A DNA stretch of 64,000 nt from Hydractinia symbiolongicarpus (taxonomy: Eukaryota; Cnidaria; Hydrozoa; Anthoathecata; Hydractiniidae), in contig NC_079886.1 in assembly GCF_029227915.1 (NCBI RefSeq), forward strand, positions 4,712,001 to 4,776,000, written 5' to 3'. The position numbers and the translations under genes were made by a program. The notes below the pieces were generated by a model that ran no database searches, was not told the DNA's origin, and saw only the letters and a list, made by a program, of their open reading frames with translations. Positions 38,127 to 50,165 of the stretch are shown here, piece by piece (within the stretch, counting starts at the first letter, position 1; every line of letters starts with the position of its first letter).

Positions 38127-41100
38127 ACTTAACTGAACTGATTTTGGACTGTGACCTTATAAATGTGATAAATGAGACAATTGGACTCCAAGAAATAACA
38201 TTCTTCTTAGATTAGCATGATTGCCGGAACTCAGCGATTACACTGGGCGCTGTGGTAGCGCTTCATTTAAAAATGTAGATAAATAACTCATTTTTTACTG
38301 TGGGACCAATGCTAGTCGTTAGCGCGCTCTAAAGAAATAGAGACAGTTTCAAAAACTACATTTCATTGACTTTCTAACGGTGTCAGTCCGTTTGAGTTAC
38401 AACAGTTGGGTCACATTTTCGTACCAACATGTAGTTAGTGATATTTTTCAGATATTACTAAGTTTTATCGCTTTTAACAGTGAAACGATTGACTGTGTGA
38501 CTTAATTGAACTGATTTTGGACTGTGACCTTATAAATGTGATAAATGAGACAATTGGACTCCAAGAAATAACATTCTTCTTAAATTAGCATGATTGCCGG
38601 AACTCAGCGGTTACACTGGGCGCTGTGGTAGCGCTTCATTTAAAAATGTAGATAAGTAAGTCATTTTTTACTGTGGGACCAATCCTAGCCGTTATCGCGC
38701 GCTGAAGAAATAGAGACAGTTTCAGAAACTACATTTCATTGACTTTCTAACGGTATCAGTCTGTTTCAGTTACAACGGTTGCGTCACATATTCGTACCAA
38801 CATGTATTTAGCGATATTTTTCGTGTACTACTAAGTTGCACCGCTATTAAAAGTGAAATGATTGACTGTGGGACTTAATTGAACTGATTTTGGACTTTCA
38901 CCTTATAAATGTGATAAATGAGACAATTGGATTCCAAGAAATAACATTCTTCCTAATTTGACATGATTGCCGGGACTCAGCGATTACACTGGGCGCTGTG
39001 GTAGCGCTTCATTTAAGAATGTAGATAAATAACTCATTTTTTACTGTGGGACCGATGCTAGTCGTTAGCGCGCTCTAAAGAAATAGAGACAGTTTGAAAA
39101 ACTACATTTCATTGACTTTCTAACGGTGTCAGTCCGTTTGAGTTACAACAGTTGGGTCACATTTTCGTACCAACATGTATTTAGCGATATTTTTCTGACA
39201 CCACTGAGTTACATCGCTTTTAACAGTGAAACGATTGACTGTAGGACTTAACTGAACTGATTTTGGACTGTGACTTTATAAATTTGATAAATGAGACAAT
39301 TGGACTCCAAGAAATAACATTCTTCTTAGATTAGCATGATTGCCGGAACTCAGCGATTACACTGGGCGCTGTGGTAGCGCTTCATTTAAAAAGTTGGATA
39401 AATAAGTCATTTTTTACTGTGGGACCAATCCTAGCCGTTAGCGCGCGCTGAAGGAATTAGGACATTTTCAATAACTACATTTCATTTACTTTCTAGCGGT
39501 ATCAACCCATTAGAGTTAGAACGGCCGCGTCACATATTCGTAGCAACATGTATTTAGTGATATTTTTCAGATATTACTAAGTTGTATCGCTTTTAACAGT
39601 GAAACAATTGACTGTGTGACATAATTGAACTGATTTTGGACTGTGACCTTATAAATGTGATAAATGAGACAATTGGACTCCAAGAAATAAGATTCTTCTT
39701 AAATTAGCATGATTGCTGGAACTCAGCGGTTACACTGGGCGCTGTGGTAGCGCTTCATTTAAAAATGTAGATAAATAAGTCATTTTTCACTGTGGGACCA
39801 ATCCTAGCCGTTATCGCGCGCTGAAGAAATAGAGACAGTTTCAGAAACTACATTTCATTGACTTTCTAACGGTATCAGTCCGTTTCAGTTACAACGATTG
39901 CGTCACATATTCGAACCAACATGTATTTAGCGATATTTTTCTGATACTACTAAGTTGCACCGCTATTAACAGTGAAATGATTGACTGTGGGACTTAATTG
40001 AACTAATTTTGGAATTTCACCTTATAAATGTGATAAATGAGACAATTGGATTCCAAGAAATAACATTCTTCTTAATTTGACATGATTGCCGGGACTCAGC
40101 GATTACACTGGGCGCTGTGGTAGCGCTTCATTTAAAAATGTAGATAAATAACTCATTTTTTACTGTGGGACCAATGCTAGTCGTTAGCGCGCGCTAAAGA
40201 AATAGAGACAGTTTCAAAAATTACATTCCATTGACTTTCTAACGGTGTCAGTCCGTTTGAGTTACAACAGTTGGCTCACATTTTCGTACCAACATGTATT
40301 TAACGATATTTTTCTGACAACACTAGGTTACATCGCCTTTAACAGTGAAACGATTGACTGTGGGACTTAACTGAACTGATTTTGGACTGTGACCTTATAA
40401 ATGTGATAAATGAGACAATTGGACTCCAAGAAATAACATTCTTCTTAATTTAGCATGATTGCCGGAACTCAGCGATTACACTGGGCGCTGTGGTAGCGCT
40501 TCATTTAAAAATGTAGATAAATAACTCATTTTTTACTGTGGGACCAATGCTAGTCGTTAGCGCGCTCTCAAGAAATAGAGACAGTTTCAAAAACTACATT
40601 TCATTGACTTTCTAACGGTGTCAGTCCGTTTGAGTTACAACAGTTGGGTCACATTTTCGTACCAACATGTATTTAGTGATATTTTTCAGATATTACTAAG
40701 TTGTATCGCTTTTAACAGTGAAACGATTGACTGTGTGACTTAATTGAATTGATTTTGGACTGTGACCTTATAAATGTGATAAATGAGACAATTGGACTCC
40801 AAGAAATAACATTCTTCTTAAATTAGCATGATTGCCGGAACTCAGCGATTACACTGGGCGCTGTGGTAGCGCTTCATTTAAAAATGTAGATAAATAAGTC
40901 ATTTTTTACTGTGGGACCAATCCTAGCCGTTATCGCGCGCTGAAGAAATAGAGACAGTTTCAGAAACTACATTTCATTGACTTTCTAACGGTATCAGTCC
41001 GTTTCAGTTACAACGGTTGCGTCACATATTCGTACCAACATGTATTTAGCGATATTTTTCTGATACTACTAAGTTGCATCGCTATTAACAGTGAAATGAT

Positions 41101-41483
41101 TGACTGTGGGACTTAATTGAACTGATTTTGGACTTTCACCTTATAAATGTGATAAATGAGACAATTGGATTCCAAAAAATAACATTCTTCTTAATTTGAC
41201 ATGATTGCCGGGACTCAGCGATTACACTAGGCGCTGTGGTAGCGCTTCATTTAAAAATGTAGATAAATAACTCATTTTTTACTGTGGGACTAATGCTAGT
41301 CGTTAGCGCGCTCTAAAGAAATAGAGACAGTTTCAAAAACTACATTTCATTGACTTTCTAACGGTGTCAGTCCGTTTGAGTTACAACAGTTGGGTCACAT
41401 TTTCGTACCAACATGTATTTAACGATATTTTTCTGACAACACTAGGTTACATCGCCTTTAACAGTGAAACGATTGACTGTGGG
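38127..41483. repeat. 3357-bp nine-unit higher-order repeat, copy 1
   Basis: Nine full units (anchors 38428, 38801, 39174, 39547, 39920, 40293, 40666, 41039, 41412), all exactly 373 bp apart. The types run C/B hybrid, A, C, B, A, C, C/B hybrid, A, C, which is an A-C-B trimer of 1119 bp used three times. Private markers include gtagttagtgatat at 38431, tagcaacatg at 39541, gcgctctcaag at 40562 and tccaaaaaataac near 41171. Confidence 0.9.
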
Positions 41484-44400
41484 ACTTAACTGAACTGATT
41501 TTGGACTGTGACCTTATAAATGTGATAAATGAGACAATTGGACTCCAAGAAATAACATTCTTCTTAGATTAGCATGATTGCCGGAACTCAGCGATTACAC
41601 TGGGCGCTGTGGTAGCGCTTCATTTAAAAATGTAGATAAATAACTCATTTTTTACTGTGGGACCAATGCTAGTCGTTAGCGCGCTCTAAAGAAATAGAGA
41701 CAGTTTCAAAAACTACATTTCATTGACTTTCTAACGGTGTCAGTCCGTTTGAGTTACAACAGTTGGGTCACATTTTCGTACCAACATGTAGTTAGTGATA
41801 TTTTTCAGATATTACTAAGTTTTATCGCTTTTAACAGTGAAACGATTGACTGTGTGACTTAATTGAACTGATTTTGGACTGTGACCTTATAAATGTGATA
41901 AATGAGACAATTGGACTCCAAGAAATAACATTCTTCTTAAATTAGCATGATTGCCGGAACTCAGCGGTTACACTGGGCGCTGTGGTAGCGCTTCATTTAA
42001 AAATGTAGATAAGTAAGTCATTTTTTACTGTGGGACCAATCCTAGCCGTTATCGCGCGCTGAAGAAATAGAGACAGTTTCAGAAACTACATTACATTGAC
42101 TTTCTAACGGTATCAGTCTGTTTCAGTTACAACGGTTGCGTCACATATTCGTACCAACATGTATTTAGCGATATTTTTCGTATACTACTAAGTTGCACCG
42201 CTATTAAAAGTGAAATGATTGACTGTGGGACTTAATTGAACTGATTTTGGACTTTCACCTTATAAATGTGATAAATGAGACAATTGGATTCCAAGAAATA
42301 ACATTCTTCCTAATTTGACATGATTGCCGGGACTCAGCGATTACACTGGGCGCTGTGGTAGCGCTTCATTTAAGAATGTAGATAAATAACTCATTTTTTA
42401 CTGTGGGACCGATGCTAGTCGTTAGCGCGCTCTAAAGAAATAGAGACAGTTTCAAAAACTACATTTCATTGACTTTCTAACGGTGTCAGTCCGTTTGAGT
42501 TACAACAGTTGGGTCACATTTTCGTACCAACATGTATTTAGCGATATTTTTCTGACACCACTGAGTTACATCGCTTTTAACAGTGAAACGATTGACTGTA
42601 GGACTTAACTGAACTGATTTTGGACTGTGACTTTATAAATTTGATAAATGAGACAATTGGACTCCAAGAAATAACATTCTTCTTAGATTAGCATGATTGC
42701 CGGAACTCAGCGATTACACTGGGCGCTGTGGTAGCGCTTCATTTAAAAAGTTGGATAAATAAGTCATTTTTTACTGTGGGACCAATCCTAGCCGTTAGCG
42801 CGCGCTGAAGGAATTAGGACATTTTCAATAACTACATTTCATTTACTTTCTAGCGGTATCAACCCATTAGAGTTAGAACGGCCGCGTCACATATTCGTAG
42901 CAACATGTATTTAGTGATATTTTTCAGATATTACTAAGTTGTATCGCTTTTAACAGTGAAACAATTGACTGTGTGACATAATTGAACTGATTTTGGACTG
43001 TGACCTTATAAATGTGATAAATGAGACAATTGGACTCCAAGAAATAAGATTCTTCTTAAATTAGCATGATTGCTGGAACTCAGCGGTTACACTGGGCGCT
43101 GTGGTAGCGCTTCATTTAAAAATGTAGATAAATAAGTCATTTTTCACTGTGGGACCAATCCTAGCCGTTATCGCGCGCTGAAGAAATAGAGACAGTTTCA
43201 GAAACTACATTTCATTGACTTTCTAACGGTATCAGTCCGTTTCAGTTACAACGATTGCGTCACATATTCGAACCAACATGTATTTAGCGATATTTTTCTG
43301 ATACTACTAAGTTGCACCGCTATTAACAGTGAAATGATTGACTGTGGGACTTAATTGAACTAATTTTGGAATTTCACCTTATAAATGTGATAAATGAGAC
43401 AATTGGATTCCAAGAAATAACATTCTTCTTAATTTGACATGATTGCCGGGACTCAGCGATTACACTGGGCGCTGTGGTAGCGCTTCATTTAAAAATGTAG
43501 ATAAATAACTCATTTTTTACTGTGGGACCAATGCTAGTCGTTAGCGCGCGCTAAAGAAATAGAGACAGTTTCAAAAATTACATTCCATTGACTTTCTAAC
43601 GGTGTCAGTCCGTTTGAGTTACAACAGTTGGCTCACATTTTCGTACCAACATGTATTTAACGATATTTTTCTGACAACACTAGGTTACATCGCCTTTAAC
43701 AGTGAAACGATTGACTGTGGGACTTAACTGAACTGATTTTGGACTGTGACCTTATAAATGTGATAAATGAGACAATTGGACTCCAAGAAATAACATTCTT
43801 CTTAATTTAGCATGATTGCCGGAACTCAGCGATTACACTGGGCGCTGTGGTAGCGCTTCATTTAAAAATGTAGATAAATAACTCATTTTTTACTGTGGGA
43901 CCAATGCTAGTCGTTAGCGCGCTCTCAAGAAATAGAGACAGTTTCAAAAACTACATTTCATTGACTTTCTAACGGTGTCAGTCCGTTTGAGTTACAACAG
44001 TTGGGTCACATTTTCGTACCAACATGTATTTAGTGATATTTTTCAGATATTACTAAGTTGTATCGCTTTTAACAGTGAAACGATTGACTGTGTGACTTAA
44101 TTGAATTGATTTTGGACTGTGACCTTATAAATGTGATAAATGAGACAATTGGACTCCAAGAAATAACATTCTTCTTAAATTAGCATGATTGCCGGAACTC
44201 AGCGATTACACTGGGCGCTGTGGTAGCGCTTCATTTAAAAATGTAGATAAATAAGTCATTTTTTACTGTGGGACCAATCCTAGCCGTTATCGCGCGCTGA
44301 AGAAATAGAGACAGTTTCAGAAACTACATTTCATTGACTTTCTAACGGTATCAGTCCGTTTCAGTTACAACGGTTGCGTCACATATTCGTACCAACATGT

Positions 44401-44840
44401 ATTTAGCGATATTTTTCTGATACTACTAAGTTGCATCGCTATTAACAGTGAAATGATTGACTGTGGGACTTAATTGAACTGATTTTGGACTTTCACCTTA
44501 TAAATGTGATAAATGAGACAATTGGATTCCAAAAAATAACATTCTTCTTAATTTGACATGATTGCCGGGACTCAGCGATTACACTAGGCGCTGTGGTAGC
44601 GCTTCATTTAAAAATGTAGATAAATAACTCATTTTTTACTGTGGGACTAATGCTAGTCGTTAGCGCGCTCTAAAGAAATAGAGACAGTTTCAAAAACTAC
44701 ATTTCATTGACTTTCTAACGGTGTCAGTCCGTTTGAGTTACAACAGTTGGGTCACATTTTCGTACCAACATGTATTTAACGATATTTTTCTGACAACACT
44801 AGGTTACATCGCCTTTAACAGTGAAACGATTGACTGTGGG
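41484..44840. repeat. 3357-bp nine-unit higher-order repeat, copy 2
   Basis: Each anchor from 41785 to 44769 lies exactly 3357 bp after its partner in copy 1, and all the private markers recur. I found only isolated differences, for example catttcattg against cattacattg near 42091, a base in the tcgtgtactac variant near 38823 against 42181, and gtttgaaaaac against gtttcaaaaac. Similarity continues to about 44983 and then switches to a B unit. Confidence 0.9.
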
Positions 44841-47229
44841 ACTTAACTGAACTGATTTTGGACTGTGACCTTATAAATGTGATAAATGAGACAATTGGAC
44901 TCCAAGAAATAACATTCTTCTTAGATTAGCATGATTGCCGGAACTCAGCGATTACACTGGGCGCTGTGGTAGCGCTTCATTTAAAAAGTTGGATAAATAA
45001 GTCATTTTTTACTGTGGGACCAATCCTAGCCGTTAGCGCGCGCTGAAGGAATTAGGACATTTTCAAAAACTACATTTCATTTACTTTCTAGCAGTATCAA
45101 CCCATTAGAGTTAGAACGGCCGCGTCACATATTCGTACCAACATGTATTCAGTGATATTTTTCAGATATTACTAAGTTGTATCGCTTTTAACAGTGAAAC
45201 AATTGACTGTGTGACATAATTGAACTGATTTTGGACTGTGACCTTATAAATGTGATAAATGAGACAATTGGACTCCAAGAAATAACATTCTTCTTAAATT
45301 AGCATGATTGCCGGAACTCAGCGATTACACTGGGCGCTGTGGTAGCGCTTCATTTAAAAATGTAGATAAATAAGTCATTTTTTACTGTGGGACCAATCCT
45401 AGCCGTTATCGCGCGCTGAAGAAATAGAGACAGTTTCAGAAACTACATTTCATTGACTTTCTAACGGTATCAGTCTGTTTCAGTTAAAAAGGTTGCGTCA
45501 CATATTCGTACCAACATGTATTTAGCGATATTTTTCTGATAATACTAAGTTGCATCTCTTTTAACAGTAAAACGACTGACTGTGGGACTTGATTGAACTG
45601 ATTTAGGATTTTGACCTTGTAAATGTGATAAATGAGACAATTGGATTCCAAGAAATAACATTCTTCTTAATTTCACATGACTGTTGGAATTCACCGATTA
45701 CACTGGGCGCTGTGGTAGCGGTTCATTTAAAAAGTTGGATAAATAAGTCATTTTTTACTGTGGGACCAATCCTAGCCGTTATCGCGCGCTGAAGAAATAG
45801 AGACAGTTTCAGAAACTACATTTCATTGACTTTCTAACGGTATCAGTCCGTTTCAGTTACAACGGTTGCGTCACATATTCGTACCAACATGTATTTAGCG
45901 ATATTTTTCTGATACTACTAAGTTGCATCGCTATTAACAGTGAAATGATTGACTGTGGGACTTAATTGAACTGATTTTGGACTTTCACCTTATAAATGTG
46001 ATAAATGAGACAATTGGATTCCAAAAAATAACATTCTTCTTAATTTGACATGATTGCCGGGACTCAGCGATTACACTAGGCGCTGTGGTAGCGCTTCATT
46101 TAAAAATGTAGATAAATAACTCATTTTTTACTGTGGGACTAATGCTAGTCGTTAGCGCGCTCTAAAGAAATAGAGACAGTTTCAAAAACTACATTTCATT
46201 GACTTTCTAACGGTGTCAGTCCGTTTGAGTTACAACAGTTGGGTCACATTTTCGTACCAACATGTATTTAACGATATTTTTCTGACAACACTAGGTTACA
46301 TCGCCTTTAACAGTGAAACGATTGACTGTGGGACTTAACTGAACTGATTTTGGACTGTGACCTTATAAATGTGATAAATGAGACAATTGGACTCCAAGAA
46401 ATAACATTCTTCTTAGATTAGCATGATTGCCGGAACTCAGCGATTACACTGGGCGCTGTGGTAGCGCTTCATTTAAAAAGTTGGATAAATAAGTCATTTT
46501 TTACTGTGGGACCAATCCTAGCCGTTAGCGCGCGCTGAAGGAATTAGGATATTTTCAAAAACTACATTTCATTTACTTTCTAGCAGTATCAACCCATTAG
46601 AGTTAGAACGGCCGCGTCACATATTCGTACCAACATGTATTCAGTGATATTTTTCAGATATTACTAAGTTGTATCGCTTTTAACAGTGAAACAATTGACT
46701 GTGTGACATAATTGAACTGATTTTGGACTGTGACCTTATAAATGTGATAAATGAGACAATTGGACTCCAAGAAATAACATTCTTCTTAAATTAGCATGAT
46801 TGCCGGAACTCAGCGATTACACTGGGCGCTGTGGTAGCGCTTCATTTAAAAATGTAGATAAATAAGTCATTTTTTACTGTGGGACCAATCCTAGCCGTTA
46901 TCGCGCGCTGAAGAAATAGAGACAGTTTCAGAAACTACATTTCATTGACTTTCTAACGGTATCAGTCTGTTTCAGTTAAAAAGGTTGCGTCACATATTCG
47001 TACCAACATGTATTTAGCGATATTTTTCTGATAATACTAAGTTGCATCTCTTTTAACAGTAAAACGACTGACTGTGGGACTTGATTGAACTGATTTAGGA
47101 TTTTGACCTTGTAAATGTGATAAATGAGACAATTGGATTCCAAGAAATAACATTCTTCTTAATTTCACATGACTGTTGGAATTCACCGATTACACTGGGC
47201 GCTGTGGTAGCGGTTCATTTAAAAAGTTG
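44246..47229. repeat. 1492-bp four-unit duplication (two copies)
   Basis: Copies at about 44246-45737 and 45738-47229, each four 373-bp units, extend to about 47271. Partner anchors are 44396/45888, 44769/46261, 45142/46634 and 45515/47007. Shared private markers are catgtattcagtgat, tccaaaaaataac, attacactaggcg and cagtaaaacgactgac. The first copy overlaps the end of the 3357-bp repeat, showing that this duplication happened after that repeat was laid down. Confidence 0.88.
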
Positions 47230-50165
47230 GATAAATAAGTCATTTTTTACTGTGGGACCAATCCTAGCCGTTAGCGCACGCTGAAGGAATTAGGACATTT
47301 TCAAAAACTACATTTCATTTACTTTCTAGCGGTATCAACCCGTTAGAGTTAGAACGGCCGCGTCACATATTCGTACCAACATGTATTTAGTGATATTTTT
47401 CAGATATTACTAAGTTGTATCGCTTTTAACAGTGAAACAATTGACTGTGTGACATAATTGAACTGATTTTGGACTGTGACCTTATAAATGTGATAAATGA
47501 GACAATTGGATTCCAAGAAATAACATTCTTCCTAATTTGACATGACTGCCGGGACTCAGCTATTACACTGGGCGCTGTGGTAGCGCTTCATTTAAAAATG
47601 TAGATAAATAACTCATTTTTTACTGTGGAACCAATGCTAGTCGTTAGCTCGCGCTAAAGAAATAGAGACAGTTTCAAACACTACATTCCATTGACTTTCT
47701 AACGGTGTCAGTCCGTTTGAGTTACAACAGTTGGGTCACATTTTCGTACCAACATGTATTTAGCGATATTTTTCTGACACCACTAGGTTACATCGCTTTT
47801 AACAGTGAAACGATTGACTGTGGGACTTAACTGAACTGATTTTGGACTGTGACCTTATAAATGTGATAAATGAGACAATTGGACTCCAAGAAATAACATT
47901 CTTCTTAGATTAGCATGATTGCCGGAACTCAGCGATTACACTGGGCGCTGTGGTAGCGCTTCATTTAAAAATGTAGATAAATAAGTCATTTTTTACTGTG
48001 GGAATAATCCTAGCCGTTATCGCGCGCTGAAGAAATAGAGACAGTTTCAGAAACTACATTTCATTGACTTTCTAACTGTATAAGTCCGTTTCAGTTACAA
48101 CGGTTGCGTCACATATTCGCACCAACATGTATTTAGCGATATTTTTCTGATACTACTAAGTTGCATCGCTATTAACAGTAAAATGATTGACTGTGGGACT
48201 TATAGAACTGATTTTGGACTTTCACCTTATAAATGTGATAAATGAGACAATTGGATTCCAAGAAATAACATTCTTCTTAATTTGACATGATTGCTGGGAG
48301 TCAGCGATTACACAGGGCGCTGTGGTAGCGCTTCATTTAAAAATTTAGATAAATAAGTCATTTTTTACTGCGGGACCAATCCTGGCTGTTAGCGCGCGCT
48401 GAAGAAATAGAGACAGTTTAAAAAACTACATTTCATTGACTTCCTAACGGTATCAGTCCGTTTGAGTTTTAACGGTTGTGTTACGTATTCGTACTAACAT
48501 ATATTTAGTGATATTTTTCAGATATTACTAAGTTGTATCGCTTTTAACAGTGAAACGATTGACTGTGTGACTTAATTGAACTGATTTTGGACTGTGACCT
48601 TATAAATGTGATAAATGAGACAATTGGATTCCAAGAAAGAACATTCTTCTTAATTTGACATGATTGCCGGGACTCAGCGATTACACTGGGCGCTGTGGTA
48701 GCGCTTCATTTAAAAATGTAGATAAATAACTCATTTTTTACTGTGGGACCAATCCTAGCCGTTATCGCGCGCTAAAGAAATAGAGACAGTTTCAGAAACT
48801 ACATTTCATTGACTTTCTAACGGTATCAGTCCGTTTCAGTTACAACGGTTGCGTCACATATTCGAACCAACATGTATTTAGCGATATTTTTCTGATCCTA
48901 CTAAGTTGCACCGCTATTAACAGTGAAATAATTGACTGTGGGACTTAATTGAACTGATTTTGGACTTTCACCTTATAAATGTGATAAATGAGACAATTGG
49001 ATTCCAAGAAATAACATTCTTTTTAATTTGACATGATTGCCGGGACTCAGCGATTACACTGGGCGCTGTGGTAGCGCTTCATTTAAAAATGTAGATAAAT
49101 AACTCATTTTTTACTGTGGGACCAATGCTAGTCGTTAGCGCGCGCTAAAGAAATAGAGACAGTTTCAAAAACTACATTCCATTGACTTTCTAACGGTGTC
49201 AGTCCGTTTGAGTTACAACAGTTGGTTCACATTTTCGTACCAACATGTATTTAACGATATTTTTCTGACAACACTAGGTTACATCGCCTTTAACAGTGAA
49301 ACGATTGACTGTGGGACTTAACTCAACTGATTTTGGACTGTGACCTTATAAATGTGATAAATGAGACAATTGGACTCCAAGAAATAACATTCTTCTTAAA
49401 TTAGCATGATTGCCGGAACTCAGCGATTACACTGGGCGCTGTGGTAGCGCTTCATTTAAAAATGTAGATAAGTAACTCATTTTTTACTGTGGGACCAATG
49501 CTAGTCGTTAGCGCGCTCTAAAGAAATAGAGACAGTTTCAAAAACTACATTTCATTGACTTTCTAACGGTGTCAGTCCGTTTGAGTTACAAAAGTTGGGT
49601 CACATTTTCGTACCAACATGTATTTAGTGATATTTTTCAGATATTACTAAGTTGTATCGCTTTTAACAGTGAAACGATTGACTGTGTGACTTAATTGAAC
49701 TGATTTTGGACTGTGACCTTATAAATGTGATAAATGAGAAAATTGGACTCCAAGAAATAACATTCTTCTTAAATTAGCATGATTGCCGGAACTCAGCGAT
49801 TACACTGGGCGCTGTGGTAGCGCTTCATTTAAAAATGTAGATAAATAAGTCATTTTTTACTGTGGGACCAATCCTAGCCGTTATCGCGCGCTGAAGAAAT
49901 AGAGACAGTTTCAGAAACTACATTTCATTGACTTTCTAACGGTATCAGTCCGTTTCAGTTACAACGGTTGCGTCACATATTCGTACCAACATGTATTTAG
50001 CGATATTTTTCTGATACTACTAAGTTGCATCGCTATTAACAGTGAAATGATTGACTGTGGGACTTAATTGAACTGATTTTGGACTTTCACCTTATAAATG
50101 TGATAAATGAGACAATTGGATTCCAAGAAATAACATTCTTCTTAATTTGACATGATTGCCGGGAC
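47230..50165. repeat. Satellite block with a distant copy 8950 bp downstream
   Basis: Anchors from 47380 to 49990 at 372-373 bp. Units 47380, 47753, 48126, 48498, 48871, 49244 and 49617 pair with 56330 to 58567 at a constant offset of 8950 bp (24 monomers). They share tactgtggaaccaatg (47621 and 56571) and ttgctgggagtcagcg (48291 and 57241). Similarity is patchy near 48630, so the copy has since exchanged with other units. No gene is visible. Confidence 0.86.

Noticed and set aside
40600-40700. CENP-B box-like match at ttcgtaccaacatg
   Set aside because: The TTCG half and the following A fit, but the required CGGG half is replaced by ATGT, so the match is no better than chance.
40860-41230. 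Hammerhead ribozyme-like motif on the minus strand (ctgata ... gaaagtc)
   Set aside because: The core needs CTGANGA and a stem II hairpin. The bases after CTGAT are wrong and the six intervening bases do not form a stem.
40860-41230. tRNA-like or Pol III A/B boxes in the monomer
   Set aside because: I found no adequate B box match, nor a cloverleaf, so a SINE or tRNA origin is unsupported.
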